Shown here one piece after another: positions 1-7,561 of a DNA stretch of 13,743 nucleotides; positions within the stretch are counted from its first letter, which is position 1, and each line of letters starts with the position of its first letter. Both the position numbers and the translations under genes were made by a program. The stretch is taken from the NCBI GenBank assembly GCA_021779635.1, contig JAJYAH010000098.1, positions 1 through 13,743 on the forward strand, given 5' to 3'. Source of the DNA: Pseudomonadota bacterium (GTDB taxonomy: Bacteria; Pseudomonadota; Alphaproteobacteria; Rhizobiales; Xanthobacteraceae). The notes under the pieces were generated by a model. The model was not told the DNA's origin. It saw only the letters and a list, made by a program, of their open reading frames with translations, and made no database searches.

Positions 1-1252
1 CGCCGCCGAACCGCGCCACGAAATCCTCCGGGCGCAGCATTTCGCGCAACCTGTCAGCGACCGCGCACAACAGCTGGTCGCCGCACGGATGACCCAGGGT
101 GTCGTTGACCTGCTTGAACTGATCGAGGTCGATAAACAGCAATGCCGACAATTGGTCGGCATTGTGCGGAACCGCCAACAGACGTTCGATCTCGTCGCGG
201 AAATTGAGCCGGTTGGGCAGCGCCGTCAACTCGTCGTAACGCGCCAGATGGGTAATTCTGGCTTCCGCGTTGCGCCGTTCGGTGATGTCTTCAAGCAGCA
301 CGACCGCACCGCCGCCTGCCATCGGTTGAACCGTCCATGACAACGACCGGACCATGACAGGGTCGGGATCGGTGGTGATGACATCCTTTGCCTGCGAATT
401 CTCGATTTCCGAGAGGATTATCTGTCCGCTCGCAGCCGAGATCGATCCGACGCGGACGCAGGCGGAAATGATGTCGGCGGCACTCGCGCCGCGATGCACG
501 AGATCGTCGGACAGTCTCATCATCTCGCTAAAACGATGATTCATGACCGCAAGACCGCCGTCGGCGCCAAACATGCACAGGCCGTGAGGCATATTGTTCA
601 GGGCGGTGTCGAATTGGCCAGCCAGCGCCGCCTCGCGCTCGCGCGCCATTAGCGCCTGCATGAATATTCTGTGCAGATTGGCCGAAATTTGCATGACAGC
701 CACAAGAAATGCGGCGCACACGACCGACATGGCCATGTAATAGGGTGTGCCACGTAGCGCGAGCGCGATCACAGTTGACCCGTAGACGAGTGCAACCTGC
801 AGCTGGAATACCCACTGCCGTCCATAGGCCCTGCCAGCACCTCCCCCCACAATCCCGGTGGTTGCGGATAAACAGATCATATGGGCCACGGCGTCGTCAG
901 TGACCAACAGAGTGGTGGAGCACCATGTGCCGACCGCAGCGGCCTGGATCGTCGCCCCGATCTGATGGCGCATCTTCCACCGCATAGCTTCATCGGCGGT
1001 CAGGGTCGATTTGCCCGCCTGGTACCGCTGCAGGTCGAACGCGCGGACGGCGCCGGCGACGATGAGAAGGGCGACACACGCCCAGATCAAAGGTTCTCCC
1101 GTCTTCATCGCGGTCATGGCCGCCGCGATGGCTCCGAAGACGAGACCCGTCAGCATTGGAGCAGGAGTCTCGAACAGCGAATCGATCAACGCCGCGCGAA
1201 GGTACGGCGATATCTTCTGGTCGATTACTTCCCGCTGATTGGCAAGCTGCAT
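1..1252 (-). CDS. Membrane-bound PAS-GGDEF protein (putative diguanylate cyclase), 3' end outside window
   Basis: Probable diguanylate cyclase making c-di-GMP at the inner membrane. The frame reads 417 codons from ATG at 1252 and leaves the window in the residues RFGG, immediately before the expected DEF/EEF of the GGDEF signature, so catalytic competence cannot be judged. Residues 30-190 hold about five or six hydrophobic segments (for example 33-48, 55-71, 122-140, 150-166, 172-189). A PAS-like domain follows at about 212-322 (NNMPHGLCMF at 219-228, then EDITERRNAE at 321-330), then the GGDEF domain from about 335 with LPNRLNFRDEIE, FIDLDQFKQVND (metal-binding Asp) and GHPCGD. An in-frame TAG lies 13 codons upstream and no other ATG lies between, so this start is the most likely; the ribosome site (GAGGA) is rather distant. 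Relatives often carry an EAL domain after GGDEF, which would be off the edge. It follows tolB on the same strand after 187 bp. Confidence 0.92.
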   Translation of the reverse strand, partial: MQLANQREVIDQKISPYLRAALIDSLFETPAPMLTGLVFGAIAAAMTAMKTGEPLIWACVALLIVAGAVRAFDLQRYQAGKSTLTADEAMRWKMRHQIGATIQAAAVGTWCSTTLLVTDDAVAHMICLSATTGIVGGGAGRAYGRQWVFQLQVALVYGSTVIALALRGTPYYMAMSVVCAAFLVAVMQISANLHRIFMQALMAREREAALAGQFDTALNNMPHGLCMFGADGGLAVMNHRFSEMMRLSDDLVHRGASAADIISACVRVGSISAASGQIILSEIENSQAKDVITTDPDPVMVRSLSWTVQPMAGGGAVVLLEDITERRNAEARITHLARYDELTALPNRLNFRDEIERLLAVPHNADQLSALLFIDLDQFKQVNDTLGHPCGDQLLCAVADRLREMLRPEDFVARFGG

Positions 1253-1398
1253 TTTCGGGCGCGCCGGGTCCTCGTCAGGCCTGCAGTTCTAGCGCTCGCA
1301 GATGAAGTCTTTCTGAGGGAACATCGTTACCGGGAGGTTGCCGTTGGTTCGCCAAGGCGAAAATCCTCCCGTTAAATCAGCGGGCTAGGCAAGATTTG

Positions 1399-1422
1399 CC
1401 GGCGGCGAGGCCGGCGCCGGCC
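1399..1422. repeat. GC-rich inverted repeat after tolB
   Basis: This lies in the 187-bp gap between tolB and the GGDEF gene. GGCCGGCGCCGGCC at 1409-1422 is a perfect 14-bp palindrome, and GCCGGC at 1399-1404 can also pair with GCCGGC at 1411-1420. On the minus strand it follows the tolB stop by about 18 bases, so it could act as a transcript-end hairpin, but no U-run follows. Nothing else in 1253-1439 is recognised apart from a small stem, GGCAA-GAT-TTGCC, at 1388-1400. Confidence 0.3.
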
Positions 1423-1439
1423 GGACGGCGGCGACGATA

Positions 1440-2810
1440 TCAGGACAGCAGGGGCGACCAGGCCGGATCGGACGCAAATCCGGGGGTAGGAACCCGTTGT
1501 TCGCTGCGGCCGGAAATGTCCACGGTAAACAGCGAAGGTCCGTCATTGCCGCCGGGGTCGCGGAAGAACATCAGGACGCGGCCGTTCGGCGCAAAGGTCG
1601 GTCCTTCGTTGTGGAATCCGGATGTAAGAATCCGCTCGCCCGAGCCGTCCGGCTTCATGATGCCGATCGAAAACTGTCCGCCGCCCTGTTTGGTAAACGC
1701 GATGTAGTCGCCACGCGGCGACCAGACCGGAGTAGAATAAGTCCCGTCTCCGAAGGATATGCGTTGCGCGGGTCCACCGGTCGCCGGCATCACGTAGATC
1801 TGCGGCTTTCCGCCGCGGTCGGATTCGAAACACAGCCGGGTGCCGTCGGGCGCATAAGACGGCGAGGTATCGATTGCCGGCGTATCGGTCAGGCGCGTGG
1901 TCGATTTCGAACGCAGGTCCATCACGAACAGGTTCGAGTTGCCGCCCTGCTGCAGACTCATGATGATGCGCTGGCCGTCAGGCGAGAACCGCGGCGAGAA
2001 TGACATGCCGGGGAAGTTGCCGACGATCTCGCGCTGCCCGGTCTCGATATTGAACAGATAGACCCGCGGGTCACCCTGGCCGAATTCCATATAGGTGATT
2101 TCCTGGGTCGACGGCGAGAATCGCGGGGTCAGCACGAGATCGGTGCCGCGTGTCAGATAGCGAACATTGGCGCCGTCCTGATCCATCAGCGCCAGGCGCT
2201 TGATACGTCGTTGCGCGCTTCCGGATTCGTCGACGAACACCACGCGGCTGTCGAAATAACCTTTCTCTCCGGTCAGGCGCTCGTAGATCTGGTCGGAAAT
2301 GATGTGCGCGATCCGCCGCCAATTTTCCGGCGACGTATCATATTGCTGGCCGCCAAGCTGTTGGCCGGTAGCCACGTCCCAGAGCCGAAACTCGGCATGC
2401 AGACGACCGTCGCCCCGCCGCGTCATCCGACCCGTCACCAGCGCCTGGGCGTTGATGGTCTTCCAGTTCTGGAATTGCGGCGCGGTATCGATGTTGGTGA
2501 TTTTTTCGATATAGGCCGCCTGGTCGATCGGCGCGAACAAGCCGCTGCGCTTGAGGTTGTTGGTAATGACCTGGGTCACGCCGGCGCCGACCTCGCCGTC
2601 CGAGGGCGTTCCCGCCACGAAATTGGGAATCGCGATCGGCAGCGGCACGAATTCGCCCTCGGGAACGATGACCCGCTTGGGCGGACCCTGTTGCGCGAAA
2701 GCGCTGCGGACGTCACCGCCCGCCAACATGCCCAGTGTGGCGATCCCGGAAAGTATCTGCCGGCGGCTCGGGCGGAACGGCATCTCACGCAGTCGATCTT
2801 TGTCGGTCAT
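1440..2810 (-). CDS. tolB: Tol-Pal system protein TolB (periplasmic beta-propeller)
   Basis: Periplasmic component of the Tol-Pal envelope machine, which in known systems binds Pal and TolA and helps constrict the outer membrane during division. The product is 456 aa, close to the usual length of about 430 plus a longer leader. Residues 40-170 match the TolB N-terminal domain, and 200-456 hold PD40/WD40-like propeller blades with repeated FSPDG/APDG/SPRGD-type motifs ([33 protein letters not shown]), ending WSPLLS. The leader has S15-R16-R17-Q-I-L followed by a hydrophobic stretch and AFA-Q at 37-40, which looks like a twin-arginine signal rather than a Sec leader. An internal ATG at 2783 (MPFRPSRRQ) keeps the whole Tat signal and is an equally good start; neither has a clear ribosome site. 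It lies 47 bp after tolA. The expected next gene, pal, is absent. Confidence 0.97.
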   Translation of the reverse strand: MTDKDRLREMPFRPSRRQILSGIATLGMLAGGDVRSAFAQQGPPKRVIVPEGEFVPLPIAIPNFVAGTPSDGEVGAGVTQVITNNLKRSGLFAPIDQAAYIEKITNIDTAPQFQNWKTINAQALVTGRMTRRGDGRLHAEFRLWDVATGQQLGGQQYDTSPENWRRIAHIISDQIYERLTGEKGYFDSRVVFVDESGSAQRRIKRLALMDQDGANVRYLTRGTDLVLTPRFSPSTQEITYMEFGQGDPRVYLFNIETGQREIVGNFPGMSFSPRFSPDGQRIIMSLQQGGNSNLFVMDLRSKSTTRLTDTPAIDTSPSYAPDGTRLCFESDRGGKPQIYVMPATGGPAQRISFGDGTYSTPVWSPRGDYIAFTKQGGGQFSIGIMKPDGSGERILTSGFHNEGPTFAPNGRVLMFFRDPGGNDGPSLFTVDISGRSEQRVPTPGFASDPAWSPLLS

Positions 2811-2857
2811 CGGTACGGCTTCATTTCATATCGGCGATCGTCAATGGGTGACCGCTC

Positions 2858-3784
2858 TCAGGTCTTTCGTTCGGTGAATACCGGCTCAAAATATTTCCAT
2901 TCGTCGAAATAGGCCGCGGGCAGATTATACGGCTGGCATTCGATGATCGCGCGCAACGCGCTCTCCCGATAGACGCGAAGATACGGCGTCGCCGGCGTCC
3001 CTTCCGCAACCGGCATCCCTTCCAGCGTGCCATCGCGCTTGAGCTTGATGGCGAAGGCTGCCTCGGGATTCTGGCTCTCGATACCGCCATAGGGCTTTTT
3101 CCAGCAGCGCTCGACCTGCGACTGGAACATCGCGCCCCAGGTCGCTGAATTGTCCGCGGCCTTGCCCTTGGCAAGGCCCAGCGCCGCGTTGGAATTCAGC
3201 GTATCGCCGGCGACCGCCTGCCGGGTCGGATCGCGCTTGTCGAGCAATTCCGCAATCTTGGTCTGATCGAAGGTCCGTTCCTTCGGCTTTTGCGGCTGCG
3301 GCGGTGGCGTCGCCGCCTGGACTTGCGGCTTCGGCTTCTTCTCTTCCTTCTTCAAGGCTTCCGCGATCGGATCGATCTTGGGTGGATCCGGCTTCTTCTC
3401 GATCGGCTTCGGCTCTTCCTTGGGCTTGCTCTCGGCGACCGGCTTCGGCGGGTCGGGCTTTTTCTCGACCGGCTTTTCAACCGGCTTCGGCTGAGGCGGC
3501 GGCGAGGTGTCGGTCACGACTGGCGGCTTCTCGCTGATCTTGCCGATGGTGTCATCCACCGGCTTGGCTTCGGCGACTTTCTCCACCAGCGGCTTCGGAT
3601 TCTCCTTCTTGCCGGATTTCATGCCGGCGGTGACCTTGGCCAGCTGATCGGCGGAAATGATATCGACCGGCAAGGATTCTTCCGGCATCGACTCGAAGGC
3701 TTTGGACGAGAACGACACAAGTCCCCACCCGATCACGAGAACGTGCAGGGCCACAGACGCAACCAGTGTCTTGTCGACCTTCAC
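2858..3784 (-). CDS. tolA: Cell envelope protein TolA
   Basis: Inner-membrane protein linking the TolQR motor to TolB/Pal across the periplasm. The product is 308 aa with the three-part TolA plan: one N-terminal membrane segment at about 7-25 containing the S10-x3-H14 pair that matches the TolQ-contacting SHLS-type motif; a long Pro/Lys/Glu-rich linker at about 55-180 (many KPV, EKKPDPPK and PKPIEKK units); and a C-terminal domain at about 200-308 (WGAMFQSQVERCWKKPYGG, FAIKLKRDGTLEGMPV, ESALRAIIECQPYNLP). The linker is proline-rich rather than the alanine/lysine-rich helix of enteric TolA. The start codon is GTG at 3784, preceded by AGGGG nine bases upstream. Only 3 bp separate it from the tolR stop, so translation is probably coupled. 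Confidence 0.95.
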   Translation of the reverse strand: MKVDKTLVASVALHVLVIGWGLVSFSSKAFESMPEESLPVDIISADQLAKVTAGMKSGKKENPKPLVEKVAEAKPVDDTIGKISEKPPVVTDTSPPPQPKPVEKPVEKKPDPPKPVAESKPKEEPKPIEKKPDPPKIDPIAEALKKEEKKPKPQVQAATPPPQPQKPKERTFDQTKIAELLDKRDPTRQAVAGDTLNSNAALGLAKGKAADNSATWGAMFQSQVERCWKKPYGGIESQNPEAAFAIKLKRDGTLEGMPVAEGTPATPYLRVYRESALRAIIECQPYNLPAAYFDEWKYFEPVFTERKT

Positions 3785-3787
3785 TCC

Positions 3788-4234
3788 CTAGTTCCCCTGC
3801 TCCACTTCGGTGACGAGCGCCAGCCGCTTGAACCCGGCGCCGGACAATTGTCCCATCACCCTTGCTACGGTCCCGTAGTCCGCCTTCTTGTCCGCCCGCA
3901 TGAATATACGCTCGTCGAGGCCGCCGCGGGCGTCGGTGATCGCCTTTAATTTCGGTACCAGTTCGTTCATCGCAACCTCAGTGTCGTTGATGAACACCCT
4001 TCCCTTGACGTCGACCGAAAGCTGCAGCGGCGTCTTGTCCTGCTCCAGGCTCTTGGCCTGCGTCTGTGGCAGGTCGAGCGGTACGCCCACCGTCAATAGC
4101 GGCGCCGAGACCATGAAGATGATCAGCAACACCAGCATTACGTCCACCATCGGCGTGACGTTGATCTCCGCCATCACGGCGCGACGCCGGCCGCGGCGTC
4201 CGCCGCCCGGCGAGCCTGCCATGTTCATCGCCAT
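3788..4234 (-). CDS. tolR: Tol-Pal motor protein TolR (ExbD/TolR family)
   Basis: Proton-channel partner of TolQ in the Tol-Pal motor. The 148-aa product has a basic glycine/arginine-rich cytoplasmic tail (7-19), one membrane segment at about 27-46 (INVTPMVDVMLVLLIIFMVS) with the conserved Asp at residue 31, which corresponds to the proton-carrying Asp of TolR/ExbD, and a periplasmic domain to 148. The reading starts at ATG 4234; ATG codons at residues 3 and 5 are possible alternatives because the ribosome site is weak. It lies 38 bp after tolQ and 3 bp before tolA, in one operon. Confidence 0.96.
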   Translation of the reverse strand: MAMNMAGSPGGGRRGRRRAVMAEINVTPMVDVMLVLLIIFMVSAPLLTVGVPLDLPQTQAKSLEQDKTPLQLSVDVKGRVFINDTEVAMNELVPKLKAITDARGGLDERIFMRADKKADYGTVARVMGQLSGAGFKRLALVTEVEQGN

Positions 4235-4242
4235 GATCTGGT

Positions 4243-4262
4243 GCTCACAATGCGCTCACAAT
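4243..4262. repeat. Short tandem repeat in the tolQ-tolR spacer
   Basis: GCTCACAAT occurs twice, at 4243-4251 and 4254-4262, an 11-base period, just before the tolR start (minus strand ATTGTGAGC twice). It contains no ribosome site of note. Function unknown; it may be a chance duplication. Confidence 0.4.
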
Positions 4263-4272
4263 ATACCGCTCC

Positions 4273-4986
4273 TCACGTCCGCTCGTCGATCTGCCGCGAC
4301 AGGATCGCAGAAAATTCATCGGCAAAACCTTCCAGCCGCTGGGCCTGCCGGTTCACCTCGGACGTGAATTTATTGTAGAAAATAGTCGCCGGAATGGCGG
4401 CGATAAGGCCGATTGCGGTCGCAAACAGCGCTTCGGCGATGCCGGGGGCCACGACCGCCAGTGAGGTATTTTTCGAGGCGGCGATCGACTGGAAGCTCGA
4501 CATGATCCCCCAGACCGTGCCGAACAGGCCGACGAACGGGCCCGCCGAGCCGACCGTCGCCAGCACCAGCAGCCGGCGCTCCAGCCGCTCGATCTCGCGG
4601 GCAATCGAGACGTTCATCACCTTCTCGATCCGCATCTGAAGCCCGGCGAACGACCGCGCCTGGCTTTCGAACGACCGTTTCCACTCGCGCATGGCCGCGA
4701 CGAAGCACGCCGCCATCGATTGCGTCGGCTTGGCCGACAATGCACGGTAAAGTTCCTCGATCGACTGCCCGGACCAGAATGCCTGTTCGAAACGATCCAT
4801 GGCCCGCTTGGTGCGGGCATACAGGATGATCTTGTCGATCGCGATCGCCCAGACCCAGACCGAACAAGACAGCAGCCCCAGCATGACGACCTTGACGATC
4901 CACGCAGCCTGCAGAAACAGTGCAATCAGCGATACGTCGCTAGACGCCATTGGCAAGGCTGACTGAGCCACGTCGGCCGGATTCAT
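4273..4986 (-). CDS. tolQ: Tol-Pal motor protein TolQ (MotA/TolQ/ExbB family)
   Basis: Inner-membrane stator-like subunit that forms the proton channel with TolR. The product is 237 aa from ATG 4986, which has an excellent ribosome site (GAGAGGA, eight bases upstream); the frame stays open upstream to 5145, but that extension is not protein-like and lacks a ribosome site. Three membrane segments lie at about 20-50, 136-165 and 178-204. The family signatures GLFGTVWGIMSSF (153-165) and APGIAEALFATAIGLIAAIPA (180-200) are intact. It is the first gene of the tol cluster; ybgC, often found before tolQ, is not present here. Confidence 0.96.
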   Translation of the reverse strand: MNPADVAQSALPMASSDVSLIALFLQAAWIVKVVMLGLLSCSVWVWAIAIDKIILYARTKRAMDRFEQAFWSGQSIEELYRALSAKPTQSMAACFVAAMREWKRSFESQARSFAGLQMRIEKVMNVSIAREIERLERRLLVLATVGSAGPFVGLFGTVWGIMSSFQSIAASKNTSLAVVAPGIAEALFATAIGLIAAIPATIFYNKFTSEVNRQAQRLEGFADEFSAILSRQIDERT

Positions 4987-5295
4987 GAGCGGTATCCTCT
5001 CAACGCAAGTGTCCCATATCCCCCGGGAGCAAATGGCTGCCGGTGCCATAGCCGCGCACCCGGCGCGGCAAGCGCCAGCGCGAGAGGCCTTATTTCGTGT
5101 CGCATGGGAGGCCCGTCCGAAGCCGAGGCCTGCATCCCCTGCCAACGTGTCAAAACGAGGGCTATCAGCGCGTCTTTACGCCCCTAACCAGACGCTAATC
5201 ATGGTTAAGGCGAGGTTACCGAAGCGGATTTCCGGCGAATGACGGTAACCGGGTCGGGGCTCTTTGCCAGCTTTTCGGAGTAACCGATCCCGAGA
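4987..5295 (-). promoter_or_regulatory. tolQ upstream region with TTAR half-sites and inverted repeat
   Basis: This is 309 bases without a gene, between the cysE-like stop and tolQ; the tol promoter should lie here. On the minus strand a perfect -35-like TTGACA is present near 5150, but I see no convincing -10 at proper spacing. TTAG-N7-TTAG (minus; CTAA at 5184-5187 and 5195-5198) and TTAA-N7-TTAC (plus; 5205-5208 and 5216-5219) resemble the CtrA site TTAA-N7-TTAA of alphaproteobacteria, imperfectly. GGTTACCG at 5214-5221 and CGGTAACC at 5243-5250 form a perfect 8-bp inverted repeat with a 21-base loop. There is no U-run, so it is not a clear terminator for the upstream gene. Confidence 0.35.
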
Positions 5296-6114
5296 TCAGG
5301 CTGAAACCGGTTCGGGGCAGTTGATCAGGCGCGCGGGGACGCCGACCGCCGTGCAGCCGCCTGGCACGTCGCACGTCACGACCGAGCCGGCGCCGATCTT
5401 GGCAAAGTCTCCGATACTGATGTCGCCGAGAATCGTCGCCCCCGTGCTGAGCAGGACGCCTCTGCCGATCTTGGGCGCACGGTTCGGGGTTTCGACCTTC
5501 CGCCCGATTGTAACGTTCTGCATAACGGTCACCTCGTCGCCGATGGTGGCGAAAGATCCGACCACGATGCCGGTCGCATGATCCAAAAACACCGCCGTCC
5601 CGATCAAAGCAGATGGGTGGATGCTCACCTGAAGAGAATCGGACGACTCGCTTTGCAACAGCAGCGCGAAGTCGTGCCGGTTCCGCTGCCAGAGCCAGTT
5701 CGACACGCGCCAGGCTTGCAACGCCACGTATCCCTTGAAATTGAGCAGTGCCGGCAAAAATGCCGTCGATGCCGGATCGTGAAGAACGATTCCCGCAAGA
5801 TCGCGGCGCGCGGCCTCAACGAGGTCAGGCGACGCCGCAAATGCTTCACTGGCGACGCGCGCAAATTGACGCCGATCACTGGCGCTTTTGCCGAGCCGCT
5901 GTCCGATCTGGTAGGACACCGCAGCGCCGAGATCGGAGTGATCGAGGATCGAGGCCGATAAGGAACGGCCGAATATCGGGTCGTTGGCCAAGGCCGTTTC
6001 AGCCTCGCGCCGGATCAAGTGCCACAGCGCTCCGCTCGGTGAATTTCCGTCCGCGACCATGCCCATCTGCCAATCCAGCATACTGAATCGTGGCGGTGCT
6101 TTGCCAATTGCCAA
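5296..6114 (-). CDS. Serine O-acetyltransferase (CysE) family protein with altered active site
   Basis: Acyltransferase of the CysE family, which normally makes O-acetylserine from serine and acetyl-CoA for cysteine synthesis. It has the N-terminal helical SATase domain (about 25-155; ALWHLIRREAE, LNFKGYVALQAWR) and a C-terminal left-handed beta-helix of hexapeptide repeats (about 160-265; LDHATGIVVG, KIGAGSVV, VGVPARLI). Length is 272 aa from TTG 6114, near the usual 270. I chose that TTG because GGAGG lies nine bases upstream; TTG 6162 and ATG 6081 are alternatives. Compared with E. coli/Haemophilus CysE as I remember it, His158 and Asp157 are kept (H179, D178), Asp92 is kept (D113) and Arg192 is kept (R212), but catalytic Asp143 is Ser164, Glu166 is Ser187 and serine-binding His193 is Ala213. 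It may therefore use another acceptor or be weak on serine. Family assignment is firm; substrate is not. Confidence 0.88.
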   Translation of the reverse strand: MAIGKAPPRFSMLDWQMGMVADGNSPSGALWHLIRREAETALANDPIFGRSLSASILDHSDLGAAVSYQIGQRLGKSASDRRQFARVASEAFAASPDLVEAARRDLAGIVLHDPASTAFLPALLNFKGYVALQAWRVSNWLWQRNRHDFALLLQSESSDSLQVSIHPSALIGTAVFLDHATGIVVGSFATIGDEVTVMQNVTIGRKVETPNRAPKIGRGVLLSTGATILGDISIGDFAKIGAGSVVTCDVPGGCTAVGVPARLINCPEPVSA

Positions 6115-6169
6115 GTATACGACCCTCCGAGAACCCCGCCAATCCTGCGCCTTGGGGCGCAAATACCCA

Positions 6170-6209
6170 CAAAAAGCGAACCGCCCGTCTGCTTTCGCAA
6201 ACGGGCGGT
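6170..6209 (-). terminator. Rho-independent terminator after the DUF2852 gene
   Basis: Read on the minus strand, CCGCCCGT (6208-6201) pairs with ACGGGCGG (6188-6181), with an inner U-G pair and UGC/GCA closing a GAAA tetraloop, giving about 12 paired positions. UUCGCUUUUUG follows (6180-6170). It ends transcription from the DUF2852 gene, 63 bp after that stop, and isolates the cysE-like gene. Confidence 0.88.
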
Positions 6210-6271
6210 GATGTCGCCGTCAGGTTTGATGGGGGGCACTACGCCTGAGGCTTCAACCTTATTACCCCGAT

Positions 6272-6748
6272 TTAGCCCTGCGGCTGACCGTCGGTGGGCG
6301 GGGCCGGACGCGGGCGGTGCTGCGCCATGAACTGGTCGAACTCTTCCTTGTCCTTGGCGTGACGCAGCCGATTGAGGAAATCCTTGAATTCGGTCTGCTC
6401 CTCCTCGAGCCGCCGCAAGGTTTCCATGCGGTACTCGTCGAACGCGCGGTTGCCGCTCGAGGGCGGACCGAAGCCGCCGAAGTTGAAGCCGCGGCGCTCC
6501 ATATGATTGCGCATCCGCTCCATCTTGTACTGCATCCGCTCCATCTTATTCTGCCAGCGATCCTGGTGACTCCAGCAACCCATTTTCGTGCTCCTGAGTG
6601 TGAAAAAGAGGAAGGCAAGTCCGACCGGCCACCAGAACAGGAAGCCGAGAATGGTCGCGATGACCATGCCGGGGTGTATGCGCATTTGCGGGCGGTAGGG
6701 CTCGTCGACTGGGCCGCGCCATCGATGGACATCTGCGGTGTAGGCCAT
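6272..6748 (-). CDS. DUF2852 family membrane protein
   Basis: Conserved alphaproteobacterial protein of unknown function that I recognise as DUF2852. The product is 158 aa from ATG 6748, preferred over ATG 6760 because GGAG lies six bases before it. It has one membrane segment at about 28-51 (MVIATILGFLFWWPVGLAFLFFT) followed by a cytoplasmic or periplasmic tail. Residues 68-86 hold a Met/Arg-rich heptad-like repeat (KMERMQY, KMERMRN, HMERRG), then a Gly/Pro linker and an acidic-basic helix (FDEYRMETLRRLEEEQTEFKD at 103-123) that is probably a coiled coil. The upstream promoter overlaps a TetR-type operator (6782-6800), so expression is probably controlled by the neighbouring TetR protein. 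It is a single-gene unit ending at the terminator at 6170-6209. Confidence 0.9.
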   Translation of the reverse strand: MAYTADVHRWRGPVDEPYRPQMRIHPGMVIATILGFLFWWPVGLAFLFFTLRSTKMGCWSHQDRWQNKMERMQYKMERMRNHMERRGFNFGGFGPPSSGNRAFDEYRMETLRRLEEEQTEFKDFLNRLRHAKDKEEFDQFMAQHRPRPAPPTDGQPQG

Positions 6749-6781
6749 TTCCCTCTCCATGACGGCATCACGCCGTTGTGA

Positions 6782-6800
6782 ATGTAAATAACATTTACAT
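6782..6800. promoter_or_regulatory. Putative TetR operator O1 before the DUF2852 gene
   Basis: ATGTAAATAACATTTACAT is a perfect inverted repeat (8-bp arms, 3-base centre), 34 bp upstream of the DUF2852 start. Its left edge (minus-strand sense) touches the presumed -10 region. The same pattern, length and spacer occur at the tetR start (7560-7578). Operators of this size and symmetry are typical of TetR-family repressors. Confidence 0.75.
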
Positions 6801-6827
6801 ACCTAAACCATGCCGGGTTTTTGTCAA
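6799..6827 (-). promoter_or_regulatory. Putative housekeeping promoter of the DUF2852 gene
   Basis: On the minus strand CTTGACA (TTGACA at 6827-6822) is a perfect alphaproteobacterial -35. The -10 would fall at about 6805-6799 (AGGTAT at 17-base spacing), a weak match that abuts operator O1. Repressor bound to O1 would block this promoter. Confidence 0.5.
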
Positions 6828-6853
6828 GCCGGGCGCAAGCGGCCACCCTGAAT

Positions 6854-7561
6854 TTATTTTGGGCTGCCCCAGGGTCCGGCCGGCTTTGGCTCCGGCCGGT
6901 CTTTCGGTCCGGACGGGCTGCGGTCGGCCGGGAAGCCGAGACCGCGCAGATAAATCAGCACTTCCGCTTCCAAGAGATCCTCCGCCGACATCGGCAGCTT
7001 GCGGCGTGCCGCATCGCCTCGCGCAAACAGCGATGCCACGCCATGCGACATCGACCAGATGTGCAATGCCATCATCAACGCCGGTGGCCGCGGCGTGCCG
7101 GGCGGCGCCAGCGCGGCGAGCCGCTCCGCCGCTGCGCGGATGATGCCGAAAGCACGCTCGCTCGCAGCCAGCAATGCCGGATTAAGATCGACGGGAAGCC
7201 CTGATTCGAACATGGCGGAATAGAACGCCGGCTCCTGGCGCGCGAAGGCGAGATAGGCCTTGCCGACCCGCTCGAATGCGGTGACCGTGTCCGGCCGCCC
7301 GTCATCCCAGGCCGCGGTCAAGACCGCCTCGAACTGTTCGAAACCGCGTTGCGCGATGCTCGAAAGCAGTTCGTCACGGTCGCGAAAGTGCCGGTAGGGC
7401 GCAGCCGGGCTGACACCAGCCGAACGCGCGGCGTCGGCGAAGGTGAAGCCGGCAGGGCCCTTCTCGGCAATCAGGCGGAGCGCTGCTTGCAGCAGCGCCT
7501 CTTTCAGGTTGCCGTGGTGGTAGCCGCGTTCGGCGCGGCTCTGTTCCTTGCGCCAGCTCAT
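6854..7561 (-). CDS. TetR/AcrR family transcriptional regulator (WHG-type C-terminal domain)
   Basis: One-component repressor, 235 aa. Residues 13-60 form the TetR DNA-binding domain: YHHGNLKEALLQAALRLIAEKG, then the helix-turn-helix FTFADAARSAGVSPAAPYRHF (39-59) and DRDELLSSIA. The C-terminal part contains MALHIWSMSHGVASLFARG, the W-x-x-x-H-G motif that names the WHG-type ligand domain; the ligand cannot be predicted. The last about 25 residues are Pro/Lys-rich and probably disordered. The start ATG at 7561 has no good ribosome site and sits inside operator O2, which suggests autorepression. It is 43 bp after the YCII gene and 105 bp before the DUF2852 gene, all on the minus strand. Confidence 0.93.
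   Translation of the reverse strand: MSWRKEQSRAERGYHHGNLKEALLQAALRLIAEKGPAGFTFADAARSAGVSPAAPYRHFRDRDELLSSIAQRGFEQFEAVLTAAWDDGRPDTVTAFERVGKAYLAFARQEPAFYSAMFESGLPVDLNPALLAASERAFGIIRAAAERLAALAPPGTPRPPALMMALHIWSMSHGVASLFARGDAARRKLPMSAEDLLEAEVLIYLRGLGFPADRSPSGPKDRPEPKPAGPWGSPK
6876..6899. repeat. Inverted repeat near the 3' end of tetR
   Basis: CCGGCCGG occurs at 6876-6883 and 6892-6899, separated by 8 bases. The arms form a perfect 8-bp stem inside the last codons of the TetR gene, 20 bp before its stop. It could be a transcript-end or stabilising hairpin, but no U-run follows. Confidence 0.4.

Noticed and set aside
881..1375. Plus-strand open frame of 164 codons over the left end
   Set aside because: It lies opposite the PAS-GGDEF gene, whose minus-strand frame gives clear domain motifs.
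4243..4262. lac-operator-like ATTGTGAGC repeats
   Set aside because: The copies are direct, not inverted, and lie inside the tol operon; there is no LacI-type gene here.
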